Origin: MGBC131033 sp910585655
GTDB lineage: Bacteria > Bacillota > Clostridia > Lachnospirales > Lachnospiraceae
Assembly: GCA_949502025.1 (NCBI GenBank)
Contig: CATBCG010000050.1
Coordinates: 1-56,070, forward strand
Length of the DNA stretch: 56,070 bases
Direction: 5' to 3'
In this document: positions 24,162 to 32,132 of the stretch, piece by piece
Layout: each line of letters opens with the position of its first letter
Position numbering within the stretch: position 1 is the stretch's first letter
Program-made: the position numbers and the translations under genes
The notes under the pieces: generated by a model
Database searches by the model: none
What the model was told of the DNA's origin: nothing
Seen by the model: the letters and a program-made list of their open reading frames with translations, nothing else

Positions 24162-25619
24162 TCAGCGTAACGGCTCACAGGTCAGCACGATTCCCAGTGT
24201 TTTCATAGTAGCGCGATCCGAAGAGGACGGGCGGACGGAGACATGCGCCTGGCAGCCAGCCAGCTTTGGAATCTGATCAAGTGCCAGCTTGGCAGTCGCA
24301 TCGCTGGCGGCAGAAATAGAAAGGGCAATCAACACTTCTTCTGGATGCAGCCTTGGATTGTGACTTCCCAGATAGCGGGTTTTGAGTTCCTGGATTGGCT
24401 CGATAGCATGTGGAGAAATCAGCATTACGTCGTCTTCAATGCCAGCGAGCTGCTTTAAGGCGTTGAGTAGTACGGCAGAGAGAGCGCCTAACAAATCCGT
24501 GGTTTTTCCGGTAATCAAAGAGCCGTCTGCCAGTTCCAGGGCAGCGCATGGGCAATCTAACTGTTTCGCCCGGTCGTTTGCCGCCAAAAGGACAGCCCGA
24601 TCAGATGGTACTACTTTTGCCTGTTCCATCAGCAGGTTGATTTTATAAACCTCGGACGGCTCTGCCTTACCAGTCAGCACATCGACTTGTGCCTGGCAGT
24701 AGCGGCGGATGATTTCCTGACGGGAGGCTTCGCTGCAGGCGTCGTTGTCCATAATACAAAAGCCTGCCATGTTGACGCCCATATCGGTAGGAGACTTATA
24801 AGGGCTCGAGCCGTAAATCCGTTCAAAAATAGCATTCATAACCGGGAAAATCTCTACGTCACGGTTATAGTTGACGGTGGTTTCCCCATAACTTTCCAAA
24901 TGGAACGGATCGATCATATTGACGTCATTTAAATCTGCAGTTGCCGCCTCATAGGCGAGATTGACCGGATGTTTTAACGGCAGGTTCCAGACCGGAAAGG
25001 TTTCAAATTTGGCATAGCCTGCCTGGATACCGCGGGTATGCTCCTGATAAAGCTGGGAAAGACAGACTGCCATTTTTCCGCTGCCAGGACCTGGAGCGGT
25101 GACGATGACCAACGGTCTGGAGGTCTGGATATAGTCGTTTTTTCCATATCCTTCTTCGCTGACGATCAATGGAAGATTAGTCGGATAACCTTCAATCGGA
25201 TAATGAAGATACGTCGGGATGCCTGCTTCGGACAGTTTCCGACGGAAGCGGTCGGCAGCCTTCTGACCGGTATACCGGGTGATCACAACACTGCCGACCA
25301 AAAGCCCTAAATCCTGGAATACCTGAATCAACCGCAGCACTTCACTGTCATAGGTAATCCCCAAATCCTCGCGTACTTTGTTTTTTTCCATATCGTCGGC
25401 GCAGATAGCGATCACCACTTCGGCTTGCTCCTTTAGCTGAAGCAACATCCGCAGCTTACTGTCCGGAGCAAAGCCCGGCAGGACGCGGGAAGCATGGTAA
25501 TCGTCATAAAGCTTTCCGCCAAATTCCAGATAAAGCTTGTCCCCGAACTGCCCAATCCGTTCCTGTATTTTTTCGGATTGCAGCCTTACATATTTATCAT
25601 TGTCAAATCCTATGTTCAT
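24162..25619 (-). CDS. DUF1846 family protein
   Basis: The 485-residue protein begins MNIGFDNDKYVRLQSEKI and continues with YLEFGGKLYDDYHASRVLPGF, both hallmark segments of the DUF1846 family in Firmicutes and Actinobacteria. A nucleotide-binding-like region follows (IVTAPGPGSGKMAVCLSQLY). Function is unknown to me. GGGAGG lies upstream of its ATG. It converges on rubrerythrin and diverges from the LacI regulator, and is probably transcribed from the promoter at 25677-25706. Confidence 0.88.
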   Translation of the reverse strand: MNIGFDNDKYVRLQSEKIQERIGQFGDKLYLEFGGKLYDDYHASRVLPGFAPDSKLRMLLQLKEQAEVVIAICADDMEKNKVREDLGITYDSEVLRLIQVFQDLGLLVGSVVITRYTGQKAADRFRRKLSEAGIPTYLHYPIEGYPTNLPLIVSEEGYGKNDYIQTSRPLVIVTAPGPGSGKMAVCLSQLYQEHTRGIQAGYAKFETFPVWNLPLKHPVNLAYEAATADLNDVNMIDPFHLESYGETTVNYNRDVEIFPVMNAIFERIYGSSPYKSPTDMGVNMAGFCIMDNDACSEASRQEIIRRYCQAQVDVLTGKAEPSEVYKINLLMEQAKVVPSDRAVLLAANDRAKQLDCPCAALELADGSLITGKTTDLLGALSAVLLNALKQLAGIEDDVMLISPHAIEPIQELKTRYLGSHNPRLHPEEVLIALSISAASDATAKLALDQIPKLAGCQAHVSVRPSSSDRATMKTLGIVLTCEPLR

Positions 25620-25676
25620 AATTCCTCCCTCTTCTTTGAAAAACGACTTTTTTCATAATACAAAAAAACTGTTACC

Positions 25677-25706
25677 AGTGTATCACAACTAAGGGAAAAC
25701 TTGCAA
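25677..25706 (-). promoter_or_regulatory. Candidate promoter of the DUF1846 gene
   Basis: Read on the - strand: TTGCAA (25706-25701) and TACACT (25682-25677), spacing 18. Fair match only. Confidence 0.45.
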
Positions 25707-25714
25707 GAATTACA

Positions 25715-25743
25715 TTGTATTTTTTGGGAAAATACACTATAAT
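25715..25743 (+). promoter_or_regulatory. Promoter of the lacI-type gene
   Basis: TTGTAT (25715-25720) and TATAAT (25738-25743), spacing 17. Two GGGAAAA boxes lie in and just before it. Confidence 0.7.
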
Positions 25744-25812
25744 AAATAAGAATCTACGGAACTAAAAAATAGAAGGAAAAGGCTGTAGAAAAGGAAAGTG
25801 GGGGAATACAAC

Positions 25813-26838
25813 GTGGCAAGCATTAAAGATGTAGCGCAATTAGCCGGGGTATCGTTTAGCACAGTATCTATTATCATTAATGGGAAGGCGACAGAGAGGA
25901 AGATTTCTGAGGAGACGCAAAAGCGGGTATGGGAGGCAATGCGTAAACTTCAGTACCGTCCGAATATTTCTGCAAAGAAGCTCAAGGAAGGAGAGACGGA
26001 TAAGCTGGTAGTTGCTTTGTTTTGGAGTTTTGATTTCCGGCGCGCAATGCTGATTCGGTTTTTAACCGGTTTGCAGGAACGGCTACAGGAAAACCAGTCC
26101 AATATTGAAGTGGTGATTTACCCTTATAAAAACCGTGAGCTATGTCAGGAGGCGTCTCTTGAACGGAGCAATCGCTTCCATGCGGCTATCATCGCAAATG
26201 CGAGCGACGAGGATCTGGCGTACTTAGACAGCATTCAGGCGTTAGTTCCGATTGTGTTGTATAATCGTTTTTCTGATAAATACAGTTCTGTCAATATTCG
26301 GGACGATGAGGTTGGTCGGATTGCGGCGAAGCATTTATATGAACAGGGCTATCGCAGGAGCATCCTTTTGACGTCAGAGGCGAATTTTTCCGGGATGATA
26401 GAGAGAGAACGCTCCTTTGAAGAGCAATTTACGGCGCTTGGCGGCGTTTGCGTAGAAAAGCGGATTTTAAAGGAAAATTCAGTAGAAAGCGGAGTAACTG
26501 CAGGAAAGGAGCTTGTCAGGGACGGGATGTTGGAGAAGGCAGATTCGCTGTTTTGCGCCTCGGACGCTTTGGCAATCGGTGTGGTTCACAGTCTGAAGGA
26601 AGCAGGCTGCCAGGTGCCGGAGGAGCTTGCTGTGTTAGCAGTGGGAAACGGGAATCCACATTATAGCTGCTATAGCAATCCGCCTTTAAGCGTAGTCAAT
26701 ATCCCAATGGAAAAGATGGCGAGGAGTTGTTATGATCTGCTGATCAAGGAAATGGACGCGATGGACGACGAGGTAGAACGGATTTATTTTGATACGGAGC
26801 TGTTGGCGAGGAGATCGACGGAACGAAAAAAGCTCTAA
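25813..26838 (+). CDS. LacI-family transcriptional regulator
   Basis: GTG 25813 is chosen because GGGGG lies eight bases upstream; an in-frame GTG at 25798 has a poorly spaced site. The order is a DNA-binding domain (ASIKDVAQLAGVSFSTVSIIING, then NISAKKLK hinge), followed by a periplasmic-binding-protein-like sensor (LFCASDALAIGVVHSLKEAG, then VLAVGNGNPH). It sits immediately upstream of the AtuA/CoA-transferase operon and likely represses it by binding near 26892 (inference). Effector unknown. Confidence 0.9.
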   Translation: MASIKDVAQLAGVSFSTVSIIINGKATERKISEETQKRVWEAMRKLQYRPNISAKKLKEGETDKLVVALFWSFDFRRAMLIRFLTGLQERLQENQSNIEVVIYPYKNRELCQEASLERSNRFHAAIIANASDEDLAYLDSIQALVPIVLYNRFSDKYSSVNIRDDEVGRIAAKHLYEQGYRRSILLTSEANFSGMIERERSFEEQFTALGGVCVEKRILKENSVESGVTAGKELVRDGMLEKADSLFCASDALAIGVVHSLKEAGCQVPEELAVLAVGNGNPHYSCYSNPPLSVVNIPMEKMARSCYDLLIKEMDAMDDEVERIYFDTELLARRSTERKKL

Positions 26839-26854
26839 ATGAGTAAAAAAATGC

Positions 26855-26883
26855 TTGACAGATATTTTTCCAACGCGTATAAT
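26855..26883 (+). promoter_or_regulatory. Near-consensus promoter of the AtuA operon with candidate LacI operators
   Basis: TTGACA (26855-26860) and TATAAT (26878-26883), spacing 17: a full consensus promoter. GTAAAACGTTAGAC (26892-26905) lies about at the transcription start, and GTACAACGTTATAG (26958-26971) further down; both contain AACGTTA, a suitable LacI-type half-palindromic core. A promoter this strong would be expected to be under repression. Confidence 0.8.
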
Positions 26884-26976
26884 AAATTTAAGTAAAACGT
26901 TAGACCTAAGAAAAATCGTTCGGTAAGGCAGAAGGATTTTCCTAATTGTTTTCTACAGTACAACGTTATAGCACTC

Positions 26977-27013
26977 AACAGACCGGTAGTTCTCCTAAGA
27001 CTGCCGACCTGTT
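26977..27013 (+). promoter_or_regulatory. Leader hairpin before the AtuA gene
   Basis: AACAGACCGGTAGT (26977-26990) pairs with ACTGCCGACCTGTT (27000-27013) with one wobble and a two-base internal loop. It has no T tail. It sits about 30 nt before the start codon and may stabilise the mRNA or act in translation. Confidence 0.5.
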
Positions 27014-27042
27014 ATGAATAAGAGAGTTAGAAGGAGGAAAAC

Positions 27043-28410
27043 ATGGACAAAGTAATTATCGGCGGCGGTCAGGGATTTTGGGGCGACAGCAACGATGCAG
27101 CCATCCATATGGTAAAAAACAGCAACATCAACTATATGGCATGTGACTATTTGGCAGAGCTTACCCTTTCCATTATGGCACGTCAGAAACTGAAAAACCC
27201 ACAGGCTGGGTATGCCAGGGACTTCCTGGAAATGATGCGTGCCTGCGGCAAGGAGGCATACGAGAAAAATATCCGTGTGCTGACCAATGCAGGTGGTATG
27301 AACATCGAAGGTATGGTAGAGGCGCTAAAGCAGCTTGCCGAGGAGCAGGAGCTTCATGGATTAAAGATTGGCTATGTGCTGGGAGATGAGATTTCAGCAG
27401 AGATTCCAAGGCTTTTGGCAGAAGGCGTGAAATTTGACAACATGGATGACATCGGTGATTTCAATGAAGTAAAAGATAAGATTTTTAACGCCAACGTCTA
27501 TTTTGGGCATGAGCCGACTTTGGCATGCTTAGAGCAGGGGGCAAACATTGTCATTACGGGTCGCTCCACGGACTCCGCCCTATTCCTTTCTCCGATTATG
27601 CACGAGTTAGGCATTGCGCCGGATGATTGGAACAATTTGGCGCGCGGAATTATGGTAGGGCATTGCTTAGAGTGCGGCGGTCAGGGAGCAGGCGGTAACT
27701 TCGACTACGGTTGGAGAGATGTGCCGAGAATGGATGAACTGGGCTTCCCGATTGCCGAGATTGACAAAAATGATTTTGTACTGACCAAGGCTCCGGATTG
27801 CGGCGGTCTGATTTCCGAACAGTCTGTAAAGGAGCAGTTCTTATATGAAGTACATGATCCGGCGAACTACATAACGCCAGACGTCAATGTGGACATCAGC
27901 AAGGCGACTCTTACGCAGATCGGAGAGAACCGTGTCCGTGTCGGCAACATTGCCGGAAAGAAACGCCCGGATATGCTCAAGCTTTCCATGGGCTACCATG
28001 CAGGGTATAAAGTAGCGACGATGCTTAGCTTTGCTTGGCCGGATGCTTATGAAAAGGCGCAATACGCGGCTGATATTCTGATGAAAAAAATGAAGCGTAA
28101 GGGCTTAAAGGCAGAGGAAATCCGTATCGACTATATCGGTTTAAACTCCCTGCACTTAGGGGTAGCAGATATGGATCCGGAAAAGGTAAAGGATTTGAAC
28201 GAGGTAGTGCTGCGGATTGCGATTCGTACGTTGACCAAGGACGAGGCTTACAAGATCGTACCGGAGGTTTCTCCGCTTCAGTTAAACGGCCCTCCAGGAG
28301 CCAGCTTCTTTGGCGGACGTGCCAGAGTGCAGGAGGTTATCGGTCTGTGGCCGACCCTCATACCGAGAGACGCCGTGAAGCTGACCTCTCATATTTTAGA
28401 GATTCAGTAG
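27043..28410 (+). CDS. AtuA-family protein (DUF1446)
   Basis: The 455-residue protein carries the DUF1446/AtuA pattern: VIIGGGQGFWGDSNDAA at the start, INYMACDYLAELTLSIMA, VLTNAGGMN, VITGRSTDSALFLSPIMHELG, LECGGQGAGGNFD and PDCGGLISEQSVKEQFLYEV. AtuA was named from acyclic terpene (citronellol) catabolism in Pseudomonas, but its biochemical role is not established and a terpene pathway is not otherwise visible here. In many AtuA proteins a small C-terminal domain is fused; here it is a separate gene at 28542. GAAGGAGG precedes ATG 27043. Confidence 0.88.
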   Translation: MDKVIIGGGQGFWGDSNDAAIHMVKNSNINYMACDYLAELTLSIMARQKLKNPQAGYARDFLEMMRACGKEAYEKNIRVLTNAGGMNIEGMVEALKQLAEEQELHGLKIGYVLGDEISAEIPRLLAEGVKFDNMDDIGDFNEVKDKIFNANVYFGHEPTLACLEQGANIVITGRSTDSALFLSPIMHELGIAPDDWNNLARGIMVGHCLECGGQGAGGNFDYGWRDVPRMDELGFPIAEIDKNDFVLTKAPDCGGLISEQSVKEQFLYEVHDPANYITPDVNVDISKATLTQIGENRVRVGNIAGKKRPDMLKLSMGYHAGYKVATMLSFAWPDAYEKAQYAADILMKKMKRKGLKAEEIRIDYIGLNSLHLGVADMDPEKVKDLNEVVLRIAIRTLTKDEAYKIVPEVSPLQLNGPPGASFFGGRARVQEVIGLWPTLIPRDAVKLTSHILEIQ

Positions 28411-28425
28411 TGAAATAGTGAAACA

Positions 28426-28517
28426 GCAAACTCCTGGAAAGGGCATAGCATGATTTAGGGACGTGTTTTTTACGGACAGAAATCATGCTCTGGAATATGC
28501 CCGAGGAAGGAGTTTGC
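28426..28517 (+). repeat. Long segmented hairpin between the two AtuA-type genes
   Basis: Three nested perfect stems: GCAAACTCCT (28426-28435)/AGGAGTTTGC (28508-28517), GGGCATA (28441-28447)/TATGCCC (28496-28502), and GCATGATTT (28448-28456)/AAATCATGC (28480-28488). The 92-nt structure fills the space between co-transcribed genes and ends just before the ribosome site. No T tail, so not a typical terminator. Confidence 0.8.
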
Positions 28518-28541
28518 GGAACTTCTAATAGGAGGACGAAC

Positions 28542-28868
28542 ATGGAAATTTATTTAAATCAGATCGCGCACGGCAGATCCGGCGACAAGGGCGATACAAG
28601 TAACGTCTGCGTGTTTGCCAGAGAGCCGAAGTATTTTGATATTATCAAGCGGGAAGTGACCATAGAAAAGGTACGGGAGCATTTTGGAGATATGGTAAAG
28701 GGAGATATTACCCGCTATGAGGTGGATTCCTTAAAAGGCTTTAACTTTGTAATGAAACATGCTTTAGGCGGCGGTGCTACTCATTCCCTGCGGTTAGACA
28801 GCTTGGGAAAATCCATGGGTTCCGCATTTTTACGGATGAAGATTCATGTGGAAGAAGGCGAACTGTAG
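28542..28868 (+). CDS. AtuA-like ferredoxin-fold small protein
   Basis: ATG 28542 follows AGGAGG by six bases; the frame is open to 28485, but that part is the hairpin. The 108-residue product begins MEIYLNQIAHGRSGDKGDTS, the hallmark of the AtuA-like C-terminal (ferredoxin-fold) domain, and ends with the KHALGGGATHSLRLDSLGK region. It probably forms a complex with the upstream AtuA protein, since the two are one chain in other bacteria (known family architecture; the complex itself is inference). Confidence 0.87.
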   Translation: MEIYLNQIAHGRSGDKGDTSNVCVFAREPKYFDIIKREVTIEKVREHFGDMVKGDITRYEVDSLKGFNFVMKHALGGGATHSLRLDSLGKSMGSAFLRMKIHVEEGEL

Positions 28869-28883
28869 AGAGGAGTTAAACGG

Positions 28884-30107
28884 ATGATGGAAAAGCAAGA
28901 AACCATGGGGCAGAAGCACCGGGCATTGGAAAATATCGTCGTACTGGATTTGGCGCGGGTGCTGGCGGGACCGTTTTCTGCCTGTATTCTCGCTGACTTA
29001 GGGGCAAAAGTTATCAAAGTAGAGATGCCGGGAAGAGGCGACGACGCGAGAGCATATGCGCCGTATCTGGAGGGTGAAAGCCTGTATTATGCCAACCTCA
29101 ACCGGAATAAATACGGTATTACCTTAAACCTCAAAACAGACGAGGGAAAGGAAATCTTAAAAAACCTGGTGAAAAAGGCGGACGTGTTGGTAGAAAACTT
29201 CCGTCCGGGCGTCATGGATCGGCTGGGGTTAGGCTACGATACGTTAAAGGAAATCAATGATCAGCTGATTTATGCGGCGGTATCGGGCTTTGGAAGCTAT
29301 GGAAAATATGCCCAGAGACCAGGCTATGATATCATCGCCCAGGCAATGGGCGGTTTGATGAGTCTGACCGGGCAGAAAGGAGATCCGCCAACCCGCGCTG
29401 GCTGTGCAATGGGGGATGTCCTTGGCGGACTGAATCTGACTATCGGTATCCTGGCTGCTTTAAATGCCCGCCAGGTGATTGGACATGGACAGCGGATTGA
29501 CGTGGCTTTGACAGACTGCGTGCTGGCAAGCTTAGAGCAGGCAGTACAGCGCTATGCCGTATCCGGAAAGATTCCGGAGCGGAACGGCAACAGCTATGCC
29601 GCTATTGCGCCATATGATACTTATGAGGCGAAAGACGGTCATCTGGTTATCGGCTGCGGCAATCAGAAACTATTTGAGGTTTTGTTCCGGGATTTGATCA
29701 AAAAGCCGGAGGTAATCGACGATCCTCGCTTTGCCAACGTACCGCTTCGGGTAAAGAACAACCTGATTTTAAAGGAGTATATTGAAGGCTGGACAAAGCA
29801 GTATACGGTGGCAGAGGCAGTGGAAATCGTATTAAAGGCAGGGATTCCGGCTGGACCGATCAACGATCTGTCGGATATTATGAACGACGAGAATTTTACC
29901 GTAGATCGTGAAATGCTGGTAAAAACACACCATCCGGTGATGGGAGATGTGATTTTAAACGGAAATCCGGTCAAGCTGATGGATACGATGCCAGAGATTT
30001 ATAAACCGTCTCCGGTACTAGGAGAGGATACGGAAGCGATTTTCGGCGAGTTTTTGGATATGAGCGCCGAAGATGTGGCTGCGTTAAAAGAAAAAGGAAT
30101 TATTTAG
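28884..30107 (+). CDS. CaiB/BaiF family CoA-transferase
   Basis: Class III CoA-transferases move CoA between carboxylic acids. The 407 residues show VVLDLARVLAGPFSACILADLGAKVIKVE-type start (17-47), NRNKYGITLNLK, LVENFRPGVMDRLGL, PGYDIIAQAMGGLMSLTG, then AMGDVLGGLNL where Asp178 probably aligns with the catalytic aspartate of formyl-CoA transferase, and GQRIDVALTDCVLA. GAGAGGAG precedes ATG 28884. It likely activates the substrate of the AtuA proteins as a CoA ester (inference). Confidence 0.92.
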   Translation: MMEKQETMGQKHRALENIVVLDLARVLAGPFSACILADLGAKVIKVEMPGRGDDARAYAPYLEGESLYYANLNRNKYGITLNLKTDEGKEILKNLVKKADVLVENFRPGVMDRLGLGYDTLKEINDQLIYAAVSGFGSYGKYAQRPGYDIIAQAMGGLMSLTGQKGDPPTRAGCAMGDVLGGLNLTIGILAALNARQVIGHGQRIDVALTDCVLASLEQAVQRYAVSGKIPERNGNSYAAIAPYDTYEAKDGHLVIGCGNQKLFEVLFRDLIKKPEVIDDPRFANVPLRVKNNLILKEYIEGWTKQYTVAEAVEIVLKAGIPAGPINDLSDIMNDENFTVDREMLVKTHHPVMGDVILNGNPVKLMDTMPEIYKPSPVLGEDTEAIFGEFLDMSAEDVAALKEKGII

Positions 30108-30114
30108 TACAAAA

Positions 30115-30157
30115 GCGCCGGGGATGGTTCTGTAGGCAGGACATCCCCGGCGTTCTT
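30115..30157 (+). terminator. Terminator after the CoA-transferase gene
   Basis: CGCCGGGGATG (30116-30126) pairs perfectly with CATCCCCGGCG (30142-30152), followed by TTCTT. A very stable stem with a modest T tail. Confidence 0.8.
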
Positions 30158-30203
30158 AAAAAGCAGGCTGCGCCGATAAAAAAGAGAAACGAGGGAAAGC
30201 GAA

Positions 30204-31964
30204 ATGGAGAAAAAACAGGAAGAAAGCCCATTTGCCGGGATGTCGATGGAAGAACTGGTAAAGAAGATGATCGAGCATACCAAAGAATTGTACCAGAATT
30301 GCGGCATTGAGCCGGTGGCAGAGGTTGGAGAGCAAAGGGAAGTTATGCTGCCGATGTCAGACGGAGTAAAGCTGCGGACAACGATTTTATTGCCGAAGTT
30401 TTCGTGTACCAAAGAGGGAGAGGAACGTCAGGAGGCAGTACCAGTCGTATTGCAACGAAGCTGTTATCCGATGCAGGAGAAGTTTTTGCTGCTTCATGCG
30501 GAGGAATACTGTAAACGGGGCTTTGGTTTTGTGCTGCAGTGGTGCCGGGGGACAGGTGGTTCGGAAGGAATCTGGGAGCCGAACGTCAACGAACGCCAGG
30601 ACGGACTGGATACTTTAAACTGGTTGGAGGAGCAGCCGTTTGCCCGTTCGGTAGGTTACTGGGGCAATTCGTACCTGGCATTGACCGGATGGTGCATGGC
30701 TGACGCAGTGCCGGAAAAGGTAAAGACGATGTATCTGGGGGTATATGGGACGGATCGTCATACTTCGGCATATAAGGATGGTCTGTTCCGCCAGGATATT
30801 TTAACGGCATGGGCGATGGATAATGCCGGGAAGCCGGTGACTGCCGACTATATGGAATCCGCTCGTTTTCGTCCGCAGATGGAAGTAGACGAAGCATTGT
30901 GGGAGACTCGTTTGGACTGGTACAGGGACTGGATCGGCAATACGGATCGAGACTGCGAATACTGGAGCAGGGAAGGATTCTGGCGGATGTTAAAGGAAAT
31001 TCCAGGGAAGGTAAAAATTCCGATTTTTCTTATGGAAGGATGGTATGACCATCATCTGGGCAGCGCGATTGTCACCTATGGAGATTTATCCGAAGAAGCA
31101 AAAGCACACAGCGTATTTCAGATCGGTCCTTGGAATCACGGGCATATGCCGGCGGTAAAGCATCAGCCGATTGACCGGTTAGAGGACGATGCGGTTTCTT
31201 CTCCGCTGCATTGGTTTTATCAGATTTTAATGAAAGAAGAACTACCGGAACGGGCGGTAGAAACCTACGTGATCGGCGCCGACAGATGGGAAACCTGGAG
31301 AGAATTTCCGGTGCCGACAGACCGGAAGGAATTCTTTTATCTCCATGCCGACAGGCAGACGTTAGAGAAAACAGAGCAGGATGCCACACAGGTTTCTTAT
31401 TCTTACGACCCTGACAATCCGGTGATTTCCTATGGGGCAGAATCTTGCTTTAAGACACAGACGGCAATCGGCAGCTTGATTCAGCCGGAATGCAACTACC
31501 GCCCGGATGTCCTTAGCTTTGTTTCCGAGCCGCTGCCTGCCGGGCTGGAAATCAACGGATCGATCCATGTCACATTAGCTGTTAGCTCCGATGCAGAAGA
31601 TACTGCCTTTACCGCCAAAGTAATGGAAGTATTTCCGGACGGGCAGACCGTCAATATCCGTGGCAGTATTACGACTTTGGCTTATCGGAACGGGCGCGCG
31701 ACGCGCGGGACATATACGCCGGGTGAAGTAGTGGAGATCGATATTCCGATGTGGGAGGTAGCATGGGAGCTGCAGGCAGGCTCAAGGCTGCGTGTGGATA
31801 TCAGTTCCTCCGACTTCCCGCAATATGCCGTCCACAGCAATTATCCAGGAGTATGGTCAGTACAAAAGGAGACGAAAGTAGCAAAGCAGACCATTTATAC
31901 AGGCGGAAGCTATGCTTCCCGAATTGAACTGCCGATAGTGGAGGGGAAAGGAACCAAAGAATAG
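30204..31964 (+). CDS. CocE/NonD family alpha/beta hydrolase
   Basis: The 586-residue protein belongs to the X-Pro dipeptidyl-peptidase S15/CocE group. The catalytic triad can be placed: Ser156 in GYWGNSYLAL, Asp282 in GWYDHHLGS and His312 in GPWNHGHM. WCRGTGGSEG supplies the oxyanion region. A C-terminal jelly-roll domain starts near residue 430. There is no signal peptide, so it is cytoplasmic. Substrates are esters, amides or peptides; the specific one is unknown. It lies after the terminator of the CoA-transferase unit but may serve the same pathway (inference). Confidence 0.88.
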   Translation: MEKKQEESPFAGMSMEELVKKMIEHTKELYQNCGIEPVAEVGEQREVMLPMSDGVKLRTTILLPKFSCTKEGEERQEAVPVVLQRSCYPMQEKFLLLHAEEYCKRGFGFVLQWCRGTGGSEGIWEPNVNERQDGLDTLNWLEEQPFARSVGYWGNSYLALTGWCMADAVPEKVKTMYLGVYGTDRHTSAYKDGLFRQDILTAWAMDNAGKPVTADYMESARFRPQMEVDEALWETRLDWYRDWIGNTDRDCEYWSREGFWRMLKEIPGKVKIPIFLMEGWYDHHLGSAIVTYGDLSEEAKAHSVFQIGPWNHGHMPAVKHQPIDRLEDDAVSSPLHWFYQILMKEELPERAVETYVIGADRWETWREFPVPTDRKEFFYLHADRQTLEKTEQDATQVSYSYDPDNPVISYGAESCFKTQTAIGSLIQPECNYRPDVLSFVSEPLPAGLEINGSIHVTLAVSSDAEDTAFTAKVMEVFPDGQTVNIRGSITTLAYRNGRATRGTYTPGEVVEIDIPMWEVAWELQAGSRLRVDISSSDFPQYAVHSNYPGVWSVQKETKVAKQTIYTGGSYASRIELPIVEGKGTKE

Positions 31965-31998
31965 AAGAAAACAACCATTTACAGCATAGGAACGGCAG

Positions 31999-32026
31999 CA
32001 TGCTTCGTTTTTTGCTTTTGCATAAA
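31999..32026 (+). terminator. Weak terminator candidate after the CocE gene
   Basis: AACG ... CGTT around AGCATGCT, followed by TTTTTTGC. Short stem, so low confidence. Confidence 0.35.
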
Positions 32027-32033
32027 AAGAGGA

Positions 32034-32061
32034 TTGCATTGTCAAAAACGGATGTTATAAT
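32034..32061 (+). promoter_or_regulatory. Promoter of the membrane-bound AraC regulator
   Basis: TTGCAT (32034-32039) and TATAAT (32056-32061), spacing 16. Confidence 0.6.
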
Positions 32062-32132
32062 AGGAAAGAAGGCAGGTATAACAAGCCTGTTTTAAAGAGT
32101 ACACGCTATTTTTAACAGACGAGGATGATACT

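Noticed and set aside
27043..30107. Acyclic terpene (citronellol/geranyl) degradation operon
   Set aside because: Only AtuA-type proteins match; the geranyl-CoA carboxylase, hydratase and dehydrogenase genes of that pathway are not present.
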